Shown in pieces: positions 1 to 7,713 of a stretch of 64,000 bases of DNA. Within the stretch, counting starts at the first letter, position 1. Every line of letters begins with the position of its first letter. A program made the position numbers and the translations under genes. The stretch lies in assembly GCA_900316855.1 (NCBI GenBank), contig ONEK01000001.1, positions 186,001 through 250,000 of the forward strand, given 5' to 3'. The DNA comes from an uncultured Lachnospiraceae bacterium. Its GTDB lineage: Bacteria > Bacillota > Clostridia > Lachnospirales > Lachnospiraceae. The notes below the pieces were generated by a model, which saw only the letters and a program-made list of their open reading frames with translations, did not search any database and was not told where the DNA came from.

Positions 1-1450
1 GGCAGGAGCTGTAGCGGTTTGCAATGATGCACTGGCTCTTCTTCTTGAATTCGTCGAGATCGTTGACGACCCGGCTGCCGAAGAACGTGGAGCCGTCCTC
101 GAGTGTGGGCTCGTAGATGATGACCGCCGCACCCTTTGCCTTGATCCGCTTCATGACACCCTGTATCGAGGACTGGCGGAAGTTGTCGGAGTTGCTCTTC
201 ATGGTGAGGCGGTAGACACCGACGGTGACATCACGGTTGCGCTGCTCCTCATCCGTGCTGTAGGAAGCACTGTTGCCATAGGCCCCTGCGATGTCAAGCA
301 CACGGTCCGCAATGAAATCCTTGCGGGTGCGGTTGCTCTCGACGATGGCCTGGATCAGGTTTTCGGGCACATCCGCGTAGTTCGCGAGCAGCTGCTTCGT
401 ATCCTTCGGCAGGCAGTAGCCGCCGTAGCCGAACGACGGATTGTTGTAATGGGAGCCGATGCGGGGATCGAGACAGACACCGTCGATGATGTCCCGGGCA
501 CTGAGCCCCTTGCTCTCCGCGTAGGTGTCCAGCTCATTGAAATAGGAAACACGCAGCGCGAGGTAGGTGTTGGCAAACAGCTTGACCGCTTCCGCCTCGG
601 TAAAGCCGGGGAAGAGGGTGGGAATGCCGGTCCTGATCGCGCCCTCCTGCAGGAGCGCCGCGAAATTGTGCGATGCCTTTACAATCCGGGGATCCGCCTT
701 ATCCGTTCCGACGATAATGCGGCTGGGATAGAGGTTGTCGTACAGTGCCTTCGACTCCCGGAGGAACTCCGGGGAGAAGATAATATTGCGCGTATGGTAT
801 TTCTCCCGGACATGCTCCGTATAGCCCACGGGGACGGTGGATTTGATCACCATGACGGGCTGCTGCTCCTCCGGCCTCCCTTCATTGACCTTCAGGACTA
901 GCTCAATGACAGCTTCTACGGCCGAGGTATCGAAGAAGTTCTTCTTCGGGTCGTAGTTGGTCGGGGTTGCGATAATCACATAATCCGCGTTCGCATAGGC
1001 TTCGGAGCCATCCGTTACGGCGGTGAGGTCAAGCTTTTTTTCTTTCAGGTATTTTTCAATATAATCGTCGCGGATAGGGCTCAGGCGGCGGTTGATTTTG
1101 TCCACCTTTTCGGGGACGATGTCGACGGCTGTCACATGGTTGTGCTGGGACAGAAGCGTTGCGAGCGAAAGGCCGACGTAGCCGGTGCCCGCAACAGCAA
1201 TATTAAGAGGGGACACCACGGCAAGCGGTGCCGCGTCCTGATCCTCGAAAAGCTCAGCCGGATCAAATTCCAGCACGGAGGCAAGAGATTCCAGCTGTGG
1301 AATGAGGGGCATGTAATCCTGTGTTTCGATTCTTGAGATGAGTGCACGGTTGATGCCGGTCCGGTCGGCGAGATCCTGCTGGGACAGGCCGAGCTTCCTG
1401 CGGCTGTTTGAGACCGTATCGGCAAGTTTTGCGGCTGAGAGCTTCTTCAT
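1..1450 (-). CDS. XRE-type HTH fused to UDP-glucose/nucleotide-sugar dehydrogenase (3' end outside window)
   Basis: The protein reads leftward from an ATG at 1448-1450 with an AAAGGA ribosome site just upstream, and 483 codons lie in the window. Residues about 8-68 form a Cro/CI-type helix-turn-helix ([20 protein letters not shown]). After a short linker comes a Rossmann motif GTGYVG (88-93), then the three-domain fold of UDP-glucose/GDP-mannose dehydrogenases. The catalytic cysteine is C346 in [10 protein letters not shown]. The last visible residues (IIANRY) normally lie some 15-20 residues from the end in this family, so little is missing. The family oxidises UDP-glucose to UDP-glucuronate with two NAD, a cytosolic step feeding surface polysaccharide. 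The HTH fusion is the odd part: the enzyme may bind DNA, possibly the palindromes upstream of it. Enzyme family is secure; exact sugar is not. Confidence 0.93.
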   Translation of the reverse strand, partial: MKKLSAAKLADTVSNSRRKLGLSQQDLADRTGINRALISRIETQDYMPLIPQLESLASVLEFDPAELFEDQDAAPLAVVSPLNIAVAGTGYVGLSLATLLSQHNHVTAVDIVPEKVDKINRRLSPIRDDYIEKYLKEKKLDLTAVTDGSEAYANADYVIIATPTNYDPKKNFFDTSAVEAVIELVLKVNEGRPEEQQPVMVIKSTVPVGYTEHVREKYHTRNIIFSPEFLRESKALYDNLYPSRIIVGTDKADPRIVKASHNFAALLQEGAIRTGIPTLFPGFTEAEAVKLFANTYLALRVSYFNELDTYAESKGLSARDIIDGVCLDPRIGSHYNNPSFGYGGYCLPKDTKQLLANYADVPENLIQAIVESNRTRKDFIADRVLDIAGAYGNSASYSTDEEQRNRDVTVGVYRLTMKSNSDNFRQSSIQGVMKRIKAKGAAVIIYEPTLEDGSTFFGSRVVNDLDEFKKKSQCIIANRYSSC

Positions 1451-1508
1451 AATATCAGGTTCCTTTCTTTTGCGCCTGCTGCAAATGACAGGGCACAGCT
1501 TAATAAAT

Positions 1509-1523
1509 GTTATCCAAAATAAC
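1509..1523. promoter_or_regulatory. Operator-like palindrome GTTAT-N5-ATAAC, copy 1
   Basis: The 15 bases GTTATCCAAAATAAC form a perfect 5-bp inverted repeat about 60 bp upstream of the HTH/dehydrogenase start codon. A near-identical copy lies 99 bp further upstream at 1608-1622. Inference: binding sites for an XRE-type dimer, perhaps the fusion protein itself. Confidence 0.5.
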
Positions 1524-1607
1524 GAACAATATCGGCTAATCCGATTGAAAGAATAACACAGATGAGGCATTCAGCGCAAGTGCAGAAGACAAGCCACAGA
1601 GAAAAAT

Positions 1608-1622
1608 GTTATCATAAATAAC
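1608..1622. promoter_or_regulatory. Operator-like palindrome GTTAT-N5-ATAAC, copy 2
   Basis: GTTATCATAAATAAC matches copy 1 at 13 of 15 positions, with both arms identical. It lies between the HTH/dehydrogenase gene and the Hsp20 terminator, consistent with regulation of the former. Confidence 0.5.
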
Positions 1623-1725
1623 ATATCATCATGAATTCAGGGCTGGAAATTTGCCGGGTGAAGAGACCGGGCGGCGGACATCCTGAATTCCGGGATCCTG
1701 CTGCAGAAAAAACGGAACAGATACG

Positions 1726-1758
1726 AAAAAGCCGGCGCGGAGTTTCCTCCGCACCGGC
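1726..1758 (-). terminator. Rho-independent terminator of the Hsp20 gene
   Basis: The arms at 1731-1742 and 1747-1758 form a 12-bp GC-rich stem with one mismatch. On the minus strand the stem is followed by a run of five T, so it ends transcription of the Hsp20 gene. Confidence 0.85.
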
Positions 1759-1795
1759 TTCAAAGAAGGGTGTGAAATAATACAGGGGCTGCAGA

Positions 1796-2266
1796 TCAGT
1801 GAATTTCAATCTGCTTTACGTCGTCTTTCTTCTCAATTTCGGGGTTTTTCTTCGGAATGGTGAGAGTGAGAACGCCGTTTTCATAGGCTGCGGCAATCTC
1901 CTCGGGCCTGATGGCATCTCCCACGGTGAATGATCTCTGGTAAGAGCTCTCGACGCGCTCGCGGCGGATGTATTTGCCGGTCTTCTCGTCCTTCTCATCC
2001 TTATTGTCCTGATGAGCGGCGCTGATCGTGAGGACACCGTCCTTCATGGAGACGCTGATGTCCTTCTTATCAAAGCCGGGCAGGTCAGCCTTTACCTTGT
2101 AGTCGCCATCCTCCTCGATGACATCTGTCCGCATGGACTTCGCGGACTCGAGGCCCGAGCCTGCATCACCGAAGAAGTTGCTCATGAAATGATCCATATC
2201 ATCAAACGGATCCCTCATCATATCAAACAGATCGTTATTATTGGTCCAAAGCATAGGCATAAACAT
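1796..2266 (-). CDS. Hsp20/alpha-crystallin family small heat shock protein
   Basis: This 156-residue protein has a short variable N-terminus rich in Met, Asp and Phe, an alpha-crystallin domain at about residues 45-140 (VKADLPGFDKKDISVSMKDG and the GVLTLTIPKK strand) and a short polar tail. Members are ATP-independent holdases that form cytoplasmic oligomers and keep unfolding proteins soluble. The ATG is preceded by a strong GGAGG. A promoter candidate (TTGCTA, 16 bp, TATAAC) and a clear terminator show a single-gene unit. No CIRCE element is visible, so HrcA control is not indicated. Confidence 0.95.
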   Translation of the reverse strand: MFMPMLWTNNNDLFDMMRDPFDDMDHFMSNFFGDAGSGLESAKSMRTDVIEEDGDYKVKADLPGFDKKDISVSMKDGVLTISAAHQDNKDEKDEKTGKYIRRERVESSYQRSFTVGDAIRPEEIAAAYENGVLTLTIPKKNPEIEKKDDVKQIEIH

Positions 2267-2319
2267 AATTTAAATCCTCCTTCCGGAGCTCCCTGCTCCA
2301 TTTCCTTTTGACAATTATT

Positions 2320-2347
2320 GTTATAACACAAATAGAACAAATAGCAA
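2320..2347 (-). promoter_or_regulatory. Putative sigma-A promoter of the Hsp20 gene
   Basis: On the minus strand a TTGCTA -35 (2342-2347) is followed after 16 bp by a TATAAC -10 (2320-2325), giving a leader of about 47 nt before the Hsp20 ATG. Confidence 0.5.
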
Positions 2348-2499
2348 GAGCATAATTCTAAACAATTTATAAATTCTGGCAGTCATGCAGGCGATTGTGT
2401 ACAATGAAGGGACGGCAGCGGAAGCGCTGTCCGTCAAATCAGGCGGGGCAGAACAAATAGTGCCCCGGCACCAGAACCAGCGGGGGTAACAGAACACGA

Positions 2500-3663
2500 A
2501 TGGATAAGCAGGAAACACTGGAGATCCGTAAGCTCCTGACGAAGAACAACTGCCGGATCGACCGGATCGCGGGCTGTTTCGTGGATGAGAACGGTCAGGT
2601 CATCACGGACCTGAAGGATACGTGGCGTGCCATGCCGGAGGAGGAAGTCGAGAAGTACTGCGAGCTGTTCCGGAAAACGCTGACGGGAAAGCAGGGGAAG
2701 AACCTGTTTCATCTGGAATTTCCACTCCGGGAGGAGGAAGAGGGAGGCAGGCAGAACCTGATGTACCGCGTGCTGCAGGATAACTTCCATGACCCTGCGC
2801 TGGTGCAGGGCTTCTGCCGGCAGATCATACAGAACCTCAGCCTCATGGGCAGGTATCTGATCCTGCTGGGACACGGGGCGTATGACATCCCGGCAAAATC
2901 GAGTGACGGGACGGAGATGGACGACGCATCGGAGTATGTGTACCTGTTCCTCGTCTGCTGCATCTGTCCGGTCACTGAGATTAAGGAAGGACTGTGCTTC
3001 GACGAGGAGTCGCTTACGTTCATTAATAAGAGGAGCGACCTGGGCGTACAGGCGCCGGAGGTCGGATTCCTGTTTCCGGAATTCAACGACCGCGCACCGG
3101 ATATCCATGCCGTCCAGTGGTATGCGAAAAAGGAGGAGGAGCGCCATCCCGAGCTGATCGATGGACTCGTGGGCGGCGACATGCCGGTCACAGTTTCCGC
3201 ACAGAAGGAACAGTTTAAGGATATCGTGGAGCAGACGCTTGGCAGGGACTGTGACTTCGAGAATGTGAAGAGCCTGACAGAAGCCGTGGACGAGATGCTG
3301 AAGGAGCAGAAGGATAATCCCGAACCGGTGGAGCTGGGCAAGACCGAGGTACGCCGCCTGCTGCACGAGAGCGGCGCCGCGCCGGACTCCCTCGGACAGA
3401 CATTCGAGGAGAGCTTTGACGAGATGGTCGGGGAAGGCGGAACCATCAATGCGGAGAGCATCGGGGGCCGCTCCGTCATGGAAATCCGTTCGCCCAGCGT
3501 GAAAATCTCCGTAAAATCCGATATGACACAGATGATTACCACCCGGATCATTGACGGGAGGGAGTATCTGCTCATCCCTGTGCAGGACAACATCGAGCTG
3601 AACGGGATCCGGATCCTGAATTCCAGGAGACTTCAGGAGGATCAGCCGGAGGAAAGAGACTGA
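2500..3663 (+). CDS. DUF4317 family protein
   Basis: A 387-residue cytoplasmic protein with no signal peptide or membrane segment. Its N-terminus (MDKQETLEIRKLLTKNNCRI, then a cysteine-containing GCFVDENG and LFRKTLTGKQGKNL) fits the DUF4317 family as I remember it from Clostridia. The function of that family is not established. The sequence is rich in acidic residues, with a Glu-rich middle section. A GGGGGT lies near the ribosome-site position. It is read divergently from the Hsp20 gene and ends shortly before the promoter of the next gene, so it is probably transcribed alone. Confidence 0.8.
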   Translation: MDKQETLEIRKLLTKNNCRIDRIAGCFVDENGQVITDLKDTWRAMPEEEVEKYCELFRKTLTGKQGKNLFHLEFPLREEEEGGRQNLMYRVLQDNFHDPALVQGFCRQIIQNLSLMGRYLILLGHGAYDIPAKSSDGTEMDDASEYVYLFLVCCICPVTEIKEGLCFDEESLTFINKRSDLGVQAPEVGFLFPEFNDRAPDIHAVQWYAKKEEERHPELIDGLVGGDMPVTVSAQKEQFKDIVEQTLGRDCDFENVKSLTEAVDEMLKEQKDNPEPVELGKTEVRRLLHESGAAPDSLGQTFEESFDEMVGEGGTINAESIGGRSVMEIRSPSVKISVKSDMTQMITTRIIDGREYLLIPVQDNIELNGIRILNSRRLQEDQPEERD

Positions 3664-3687
3664 CAGCGGTGTTTTACCGTGAAAAGC

Positions 3688-3716
3688 TTGCAAAGAAAAG
3701 AGCTATCTTCTATCAT
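3688..3716 (+). promoter_or_regulatory. Sigma-A promoter of the SGNH/LysR pair
   Basis: TTGCAA (3688-3693), a 17-bp spacer and TATCAT (3711-3716) give a good sigma-A match about 70 bp upstream of the next start codon. Confidence 0.6.
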
Positions 3717-3785
3717 ATGAAAAAGATATGAAAGAATGCTTCTGCGTACCGCGCAAAGTGTGAGAATGAGGTATTTCAGACAGTT

Positions 3786-5063
3786 TTGAAAACATCTGAG
3801 GGGAAACGAAACCATAATTTATCTGCGGGAAGGGCGGCTGTGCGCTTTGCGGCGCCCGTCCTTGCGGTGCTGCTGGCCTTTTCCGGCGCGGCGGACCTGC
3901 CTGTGAATGCCAAAACCGTTCCGGCCCGGACCGCGGCGGGGAAGACCCCGCAGGCCAAAGCTTCAGGGAAGGCAAAGACCGCGGTAAAAACAACGACGCA
4001 GCCGGCGGCAGTGACACCGGCTTCCGCAGCCGTGACCGTGTCGGAGCTTCCCGCTGCGGAGGAGATGGCGCATGTGGCCCTCCTGCAGGGCCTTCTGGAG
4101 GCAAACGGCTCCGCACCGGTTGCGAACTACATTAACGTACCGTTTAATATGAACAGCATGGCGGGCGGAATCGAGGTCCGCAGTGCCTTCCTGTACTCCG
4201 GAGCCGCTGCCGGCGAGGCGGCTCCGGTGAAAGAGGTACAGGCGGCCATCCCCCTGCAGGATGCGATGAACGGGCGCACGCTCCGCACCGGAGAGTCCGT
4301 GCAGGCGCTGCAGGAACAGGCAGGGGGCACGTACCGCGCTCTCACAACCGCTGTGCTGAACGGGACGGTGCTCGTGAACCTGCCGGACGGAACGGCTCCG
4401 TCCGTACTGCTGTTCCTGCCTGTCCGGATTGACTGGACGCCGGGAGCGGGGTACGACTACCTTGCCATCGGCAACAGCATCACGCTGCATCCGGTGAACC
4501 AGTTCTGGCCGGACGCGATGGGTATGGGAGCAACGTCCCAGAATAAGGATTATTTTCACCTCGTGGAGCAGGGGCTGACGACGCGCCTGCACAAAACGGC
4601 AGTCAACGCGATTGCCGATAACCTGGCTATCTGGGAGGTGACACCCGCCAGGAGGGCGGAGCTGAAATCCCTTCTGGATCCGTATCTCACACCGGAGCTT
4701 GACCTTGTCACGGTGGAGCTGGGAGAAAACGTTCCCACAGGCGATCCGGCCTTCGCACAGGATTTCACGGATCTTGTGACCCATATCCGGACGCTTGCGC
4801 CGAACGCCCAGATCATTCTCGTATCCGAGTTCTGGGAGGATTCTTACAAGGACGCCGTGAAGTGGAACGTCGCGGCGGCGCTTGGCTGCAGCTACGTCGA
4901 CCTGTCCGCCATCCGCGGCAGGTCAGCTTATCTGTTCGGACAGAACACCTGCTACGACGCCAAGGGCAGGTCGTTTGTTTCCACACACCCGGGAACGGCG
5001 ATTCATCCTAATAACGCCGCCATGCGGGTTATCGCGGAGGATATTCTGCAGGCTGTGAAGTGA
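3786..5063 (+). CDS. Secreted SGNH/GDSL-type hydrolase
   Basis: The 425-residue protein begins with a basic stretch and a hydrophobic signal segment (about residues 18-38), followed by a Lys/Ala/Thr/Pro-rich linker, so it is probably exported or surface-bound. The C-terminal half is an SGNH hydrolase: block I GNSIT with nucleophile S231, Gly in the MGMGA segment, N315 in the GEN block, and H407 in the HPN block. Family members are esterases or lipases, often deacetylating cell-wall or dietary polysaccharides; the substrate here is unknown. The start is a TTG with only a weak ribosome site, and a downstream GTG near 3840 is possible. The LysR gene follows after 24 bp and is probably co-transcribed. 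Confidence 0.8.
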   Translation: MKTSEGKRNHNLSAGRAAVRFAAPVLAVLLAFSGAADLPVNAKTVPARTAAGKTPQAKASGKAKTAVKTTTQPAAVTPASAAVTVSELPAAEEMAHVALLQGLLEANGSAPVANYINVPFNMNSMAGGIEVRSAFLYSGAAAGEAAPVKEVQAAIPLQDAMNGRTLRTGESVQALQEQAGGTYRALTTAVLNGTVLVNLPDGTAPSVLLFLPVRIDWTPGAGYDYLAIGNSITLHPVNQFWPDAMGMGATSQNKDYFHLVEQGLTTRLHKTAVNAIADNLAIWEVTPARRAELKSLLDPYLTPELDLVTVELGENVPTGDPAFAQDFTDLVTHIRTLAPNAQIILVSEFWEDSYKDAVKWNVAAALGCSYVDLSAIRGRSAYLFGQNTCYDAKGRSFVSTHPGTAIHPNNAAMRVIAEDILQAVK

Positions 5064-5087
5064 GAGAGCCTGACAGGAGGGAAAGCC

Positions 5088-6041
5088 TTGGACTTTCGTT
5101 CGTTAAAATATTTCAGTGTTGTGGCACAGGAACTCAACTTCACGAGGGCGGCGGAGAAGCTGAACATGTCGCAGCCCCCGCTGTCCAACCAGATCAAGGC
5201 GCTCGAGGATGATCTGGGCGTGCAGCTGTTCATCCGCGGCAAGCGCCATCTGCAGCTGACAGAGGCGGGATCGCTCCTGCTGCACAGGACGAATCAGATG
5301 CTGTCGCTGGCGGACAAGACGCGCGCGGATCTCGCCCACATGGAGAACGCCCTGTCCGGCACGATCTCGCTCGGCATGGTCGAGGGGCGCGCCGTGTTCA
5401 TCGCCTCCCGGTGGATTGCCGGATTCATGGAGCAGTACCCGATGGTCCACTACCAGATGTGGAACGGAAGCTCTGACGATGTGCTGGAGCGCCTCGCAAG
5501 GGGCCTGCTGGACCTCGCGGTCATTGCCTATCCCTTCGACAATGAGCATCTGGACAGCATCGTGGTCGGAAGGGAGCCGTGGATTGCCATCATTCCGAAC
5601 AGCCATCCGCTGGCGCAGAAGCCGGGCAAGACCGTCCGGCTCGAGGAGCTTGCGGACAACAGCCTCATCGTCCCGCGCCGCAATTCCAGGATTGAAGCGA
5701 TCCGCAAATGGTTCGAGGGCATCGGCCGCGAACCCAACATCATCTGCGAGATGTCCAATTATATTGACGCGGTTGCCCTGGCGGAGCAGGAGGTCGGCAT
5801 CGCGGTCTTCCCGCAGACAACCTATACGCCGAACCAGCACGTCATATCAAAGGAGATCACGGACCCCGCGAAGATCGTCGAGTACGTGCTCGTGTGGCCG
5901 AAGGAGCAGCGGCCGAACGCACTTGTCCGGGAATTCATCAGCTACGTCCGGGAATTCACGGAGACGGACCAGATTCATACCGGACGATTCCGGGTGAAGG
6001 AGGACGAGTTCGTCGTCCCGGCAGATGCAGAGATCCTGTAA
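5088..6041 (+). CDS. LysR family transcriptional regulator
   Basis: The 317-residue protein has the LysR winged HTH at residues 1-60 (FTRAAEKLNMSQPPLSNQIKALEDDLGVQLF) and a periplasmic-binding-like effector domain from about residue 90. The start is TTG with an excellent AGGAGGG seven bases away. LysR proteins bind as tetramers and activate or repress in response to a small ligand. Here it sits 24 bp behind the SGNH hydrolase in the same unit, so control of that gene is plausible. The effector is not predictable. Confidence 0.93.
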   Translation: MDFRSLKYFSVVAQELNFTRAAEKLNMSQPPLSNQIKALEDDLGVQLFIRGKRHLQLTEAGSLLLHRTNQMLSLADKTRADLAHMENALSGTISLGMVEGRAVFIASRWIAGFMEQYPMVHYQMWNGSSDDVLERLARGLLDLAVIAYPFDNEHLDSIVVGREPWIAIIPNSHPLAQKPGKTVRLEELADNSLIVPRRNSRIEAIRKWFEGIGREPNIICEMSNYIDAVALAEQEVGIAVFPQTTYTPNQHVISKEITDPAKIVEYVLVWPKEQRPNALVREFISYVREFTETDQIHTGRFRVKEDEFVVPADAEIL

Positions 6042-6058
6042 CCATCCATTTCTTTAAG

Positions 6059-6104
6059 AACATGATCCCCGTCACATTGTGTGACGGGGATCATGTTAAT
6101 TTTG
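6059..6104 (+). terminator. Terminator after the LysR gene (perfect 18-bp stem)
   Basis: Arms at 6059-6076 and 6080-6097 are perfectly complementary around a 3-base loop and are followed by AATTTT. The stem is unusually long for a terminator but its position fits. Confidence 0.85.
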
Positions 6105-6181
6105 AACAAAACAGAAAAGAAATATTCTGTAATTCTATACAAAATTGCCATGAAAAGCAAAAAAATGCCTTCCTTTCTTCC

Positions 6182-6197
6182 CGAAGATGTCTATAAT
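6182..6197 (+). promoter_or_regulatory. Putative -10 region of the ROK gene
   Basis: A consensus TATAAT lies at 6192-6197, 65 bp before the ROK start; the -35 (TTCCTT, 16 bp upstream) is poor. Confidence 0.35.
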
Positions 6198-6261
6198 GAA
6201 TTTGTTTAAGAAAACTGTTTTGCAAAAGTAAAGCACTTTCTACGGGGCAGCAGGGAGGAAT

Positions 6262-7398
6262 ATGAAACAGCTGGAACTGGAGCCGACCATTACGGAACGA
6301 AGAAGGTTGACCCGGAATAAAATTTACCGGTACATCCTGGAGAGCAGGGAGCCGGTCAGCAAGCAGCAGATCGCGTATGACCTCGATCTGTCGCTTCCTA
6401 CGGTCCACCAGAATATCACAGAGCTGCTGGGTGCGGGTCTCATCCGGGCAGGGGAGGCGCAGAAATCAACAGGCGGGCGCCCGCCGGTGGGATATCTGCT
6501 GGAGCAGAACATGCGCTATGCCGTCGGAGTTGCCCTCACGACGAACCATCTGCGCTTTCTTGTGGCAAACCTCAAATGCGAGCAGCTGGCGTACAAGAGC
6601 GTCCGGCTGGAGAAGGGAGACGCCGCAGGGGAACACCTGGTGGAGGAGCTGGAGATTTTCCTGAACGAGAACGGAATCCGGAGGGACCGGGTCCTTGGGG
6701 TGGGTATCACGATCCCCGGTATTTTTGACAGCAAAACCGACAGTATTGTGATTTCACCTTCCCTGAATGTGAAAAATTTCAGCCTGAAGAAGATGCTGGC
6801 AGGCTGCCCGTATCCGATTTACATTGCGAATGATTCCACGGCCGGGGGCCTTGCGGAGTGGCTGTCGCGGAATGCGGAGGAGAGGCAGAAGAGCTTCGTC
6901 TATCTCCTTCTGGAGAACGGCGTCGGCGGATCCATCTTCCTGAACGGGCAGATGTATGAGGGTGACCACACCAGGAGCGGTGAATTCGGCCATATGTGCA
7001 TCGTTCCGGGCGGGCGCACATGCAACTGCGGCAAAAAAGGGTGCCTCGAAGCCTACTGCGGAGCTTTCCGCTTCACGAGGGACATCGGCCTGTCCATCGA
7101 GGAGTTTTTCGACGGCGTGCACGCCGGGCAGAGCGGCCTGAACGAGCTGTGGAACGACGTACTGGAGCACCTTGCCATCGGGATCGTCAACCTGCGCATG
7201 GCCTTCGACTGCGACATTGTGCTGGGAGGCTTCGTCTCGGAATATATCCGGGAGTATCTGCCGCGGCTGAGGGAGATGATTGAGGAACGGGATCCGCTGT
7301 CCGGGAAGGCGGATTTCCTGTCTGTCAGCAACAATCCCAATGCTGCCATGCTGGGCGCAAGCTGGCATTTCATCACGGATTTTGTGGATCATATCTGA
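6262..7398 (+). CDS. ROK family transcriptional regulator (XylR/NagC type)
   Basis: The 378-residue protein has an N-terminal winged HTH (about 15-75: SKQQIAYDLDLSLPTVHQNI) and a ROK sugar-kinase-like domain with the GEFGHM motif and the zinc-binding cluster CNCGKKGCLEAYCG. Such regulators are repressors released by a sugar. A strong GGGAGGA precedes the ATG. It has its own terminator and sits directly upstream of the ChvE/Ggu transporter, xylulokinase and isomerase genes, so these are the likely targets. The inducer is probably a pentose, by context only. The ROK part has kinase-like motifs but the HTH argues for regulation. Confidence 0.93.
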   Translation: MKQLELEPTITERRRLTRNKIYRYILESREPVSKQQIAYDLDLSLPTVHQNITELLGAGLIRAGEAQKSTGGRPPVGYLLEQNMRYAVGVALTTNHLRFLVANLKCEQLAYKSVRLEKGDAAGEHLVEELEIFLNENGIRRDRVLGVGITIPGIFDSKTDSIVISPSLNVKNFSLKKMLAGCPYPIYIANDSTAGGLAEWLSRNAEERQKSFVYLLLENGVGGSIFLNGQMYEGDHTRSGEFGHMCIVPGGRTCNCGKKGCLEAYCGAFRFTRDIGLSIEEFFDGVHAGQSGLNELWNDVLEHLAIGIVNLRMAFDCDIVLGGFVSEYIREYLPRLREMIEERDPLSGKADFLSVSNNPNAAMLGASWHFITDFVDHI

Positions 7399-7404
7399 GC
7401 GGAC

Positions 7405-7450
7405 CCCCTGTCTGCGTTATCGTTTTCGATCGCGTAAACAGGGGATTTTT
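7405..7450 (+). terminator. Terminator after the ROK gene
   Basis: The arms CCCCTGT (7405-7411) and ACAGGGG (7438-7444) are followed by a T5 run, with partial pairing inside the loop. Confidence 0.75.
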
Positions 7451-7527
7451 CGTTAATCAAAGTGCACTAATTTACCAAAACAGTAACGTTTCCGATCGGT
7501 TATTTTGAAATGTTTAAATTTTTATTT

Positions 7528-7560
7528 TTGTACAAATCCCCCAATCCAAATCTATATAAT
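7528..7560 (+). promoter_or_regulatory. Promoter of the ChvE/Ggu operon
   Basis: A consensus TATAAT (7555-7560) lies behind a poor -35 (TACAAA with an 18-bp spacer, or TTGTAC with 21 bp). The region upstream is strongly A/T-rich. A weak -35 with a good -10 is typical of a regulated promoter. Confidence 0.55.
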
Positions 7561-7629
7561 TTCAACAAAAACAAAAAAATTCACAAACGAGCGATTGACA
7601 GAATGGAGATCAGGGCCTATTATGAAGGA

Positions 7630-7679
7630 GCTTTCGAAAGAGAGTTTTGTAAAAAGTCTTTACGGAACATTTCGAAAGC
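7630..7679 (+). repeat. Inverted repeat in the leader of the sugar-binding protein gene
   Basis: GCTTTCGAAA (7630-7639) and TTTCGAAAGC (7670-7679) are exact reverse complements 30 bp apart. Each also contains a short palindrome of its own (CTTTCGAAAG; TTTCGAAA). They lie between the promoter and the ribosome site, so they could be two operator sites or one mRNA hairpin. Confidence 0.6.
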
Positions 7680-7713
7680 GGGGTAACTTATATACCACAA
7701 AGGAGGAAATATT

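Noticed and set aside
2267..2350. CIRCE or HrcA control of the Hsp20 gene
   Set aside because: No TTAGCACTC-N9-GAGTGCTAA-like sequence is present.
2434..3693. A 419-codon minus-strand frame opposite the DUF4317 gene
   Set aside because: It mirrors the coding strand, shows no family motif and lacks a ribosome site; high GC produces such shadow frames throughout the window.
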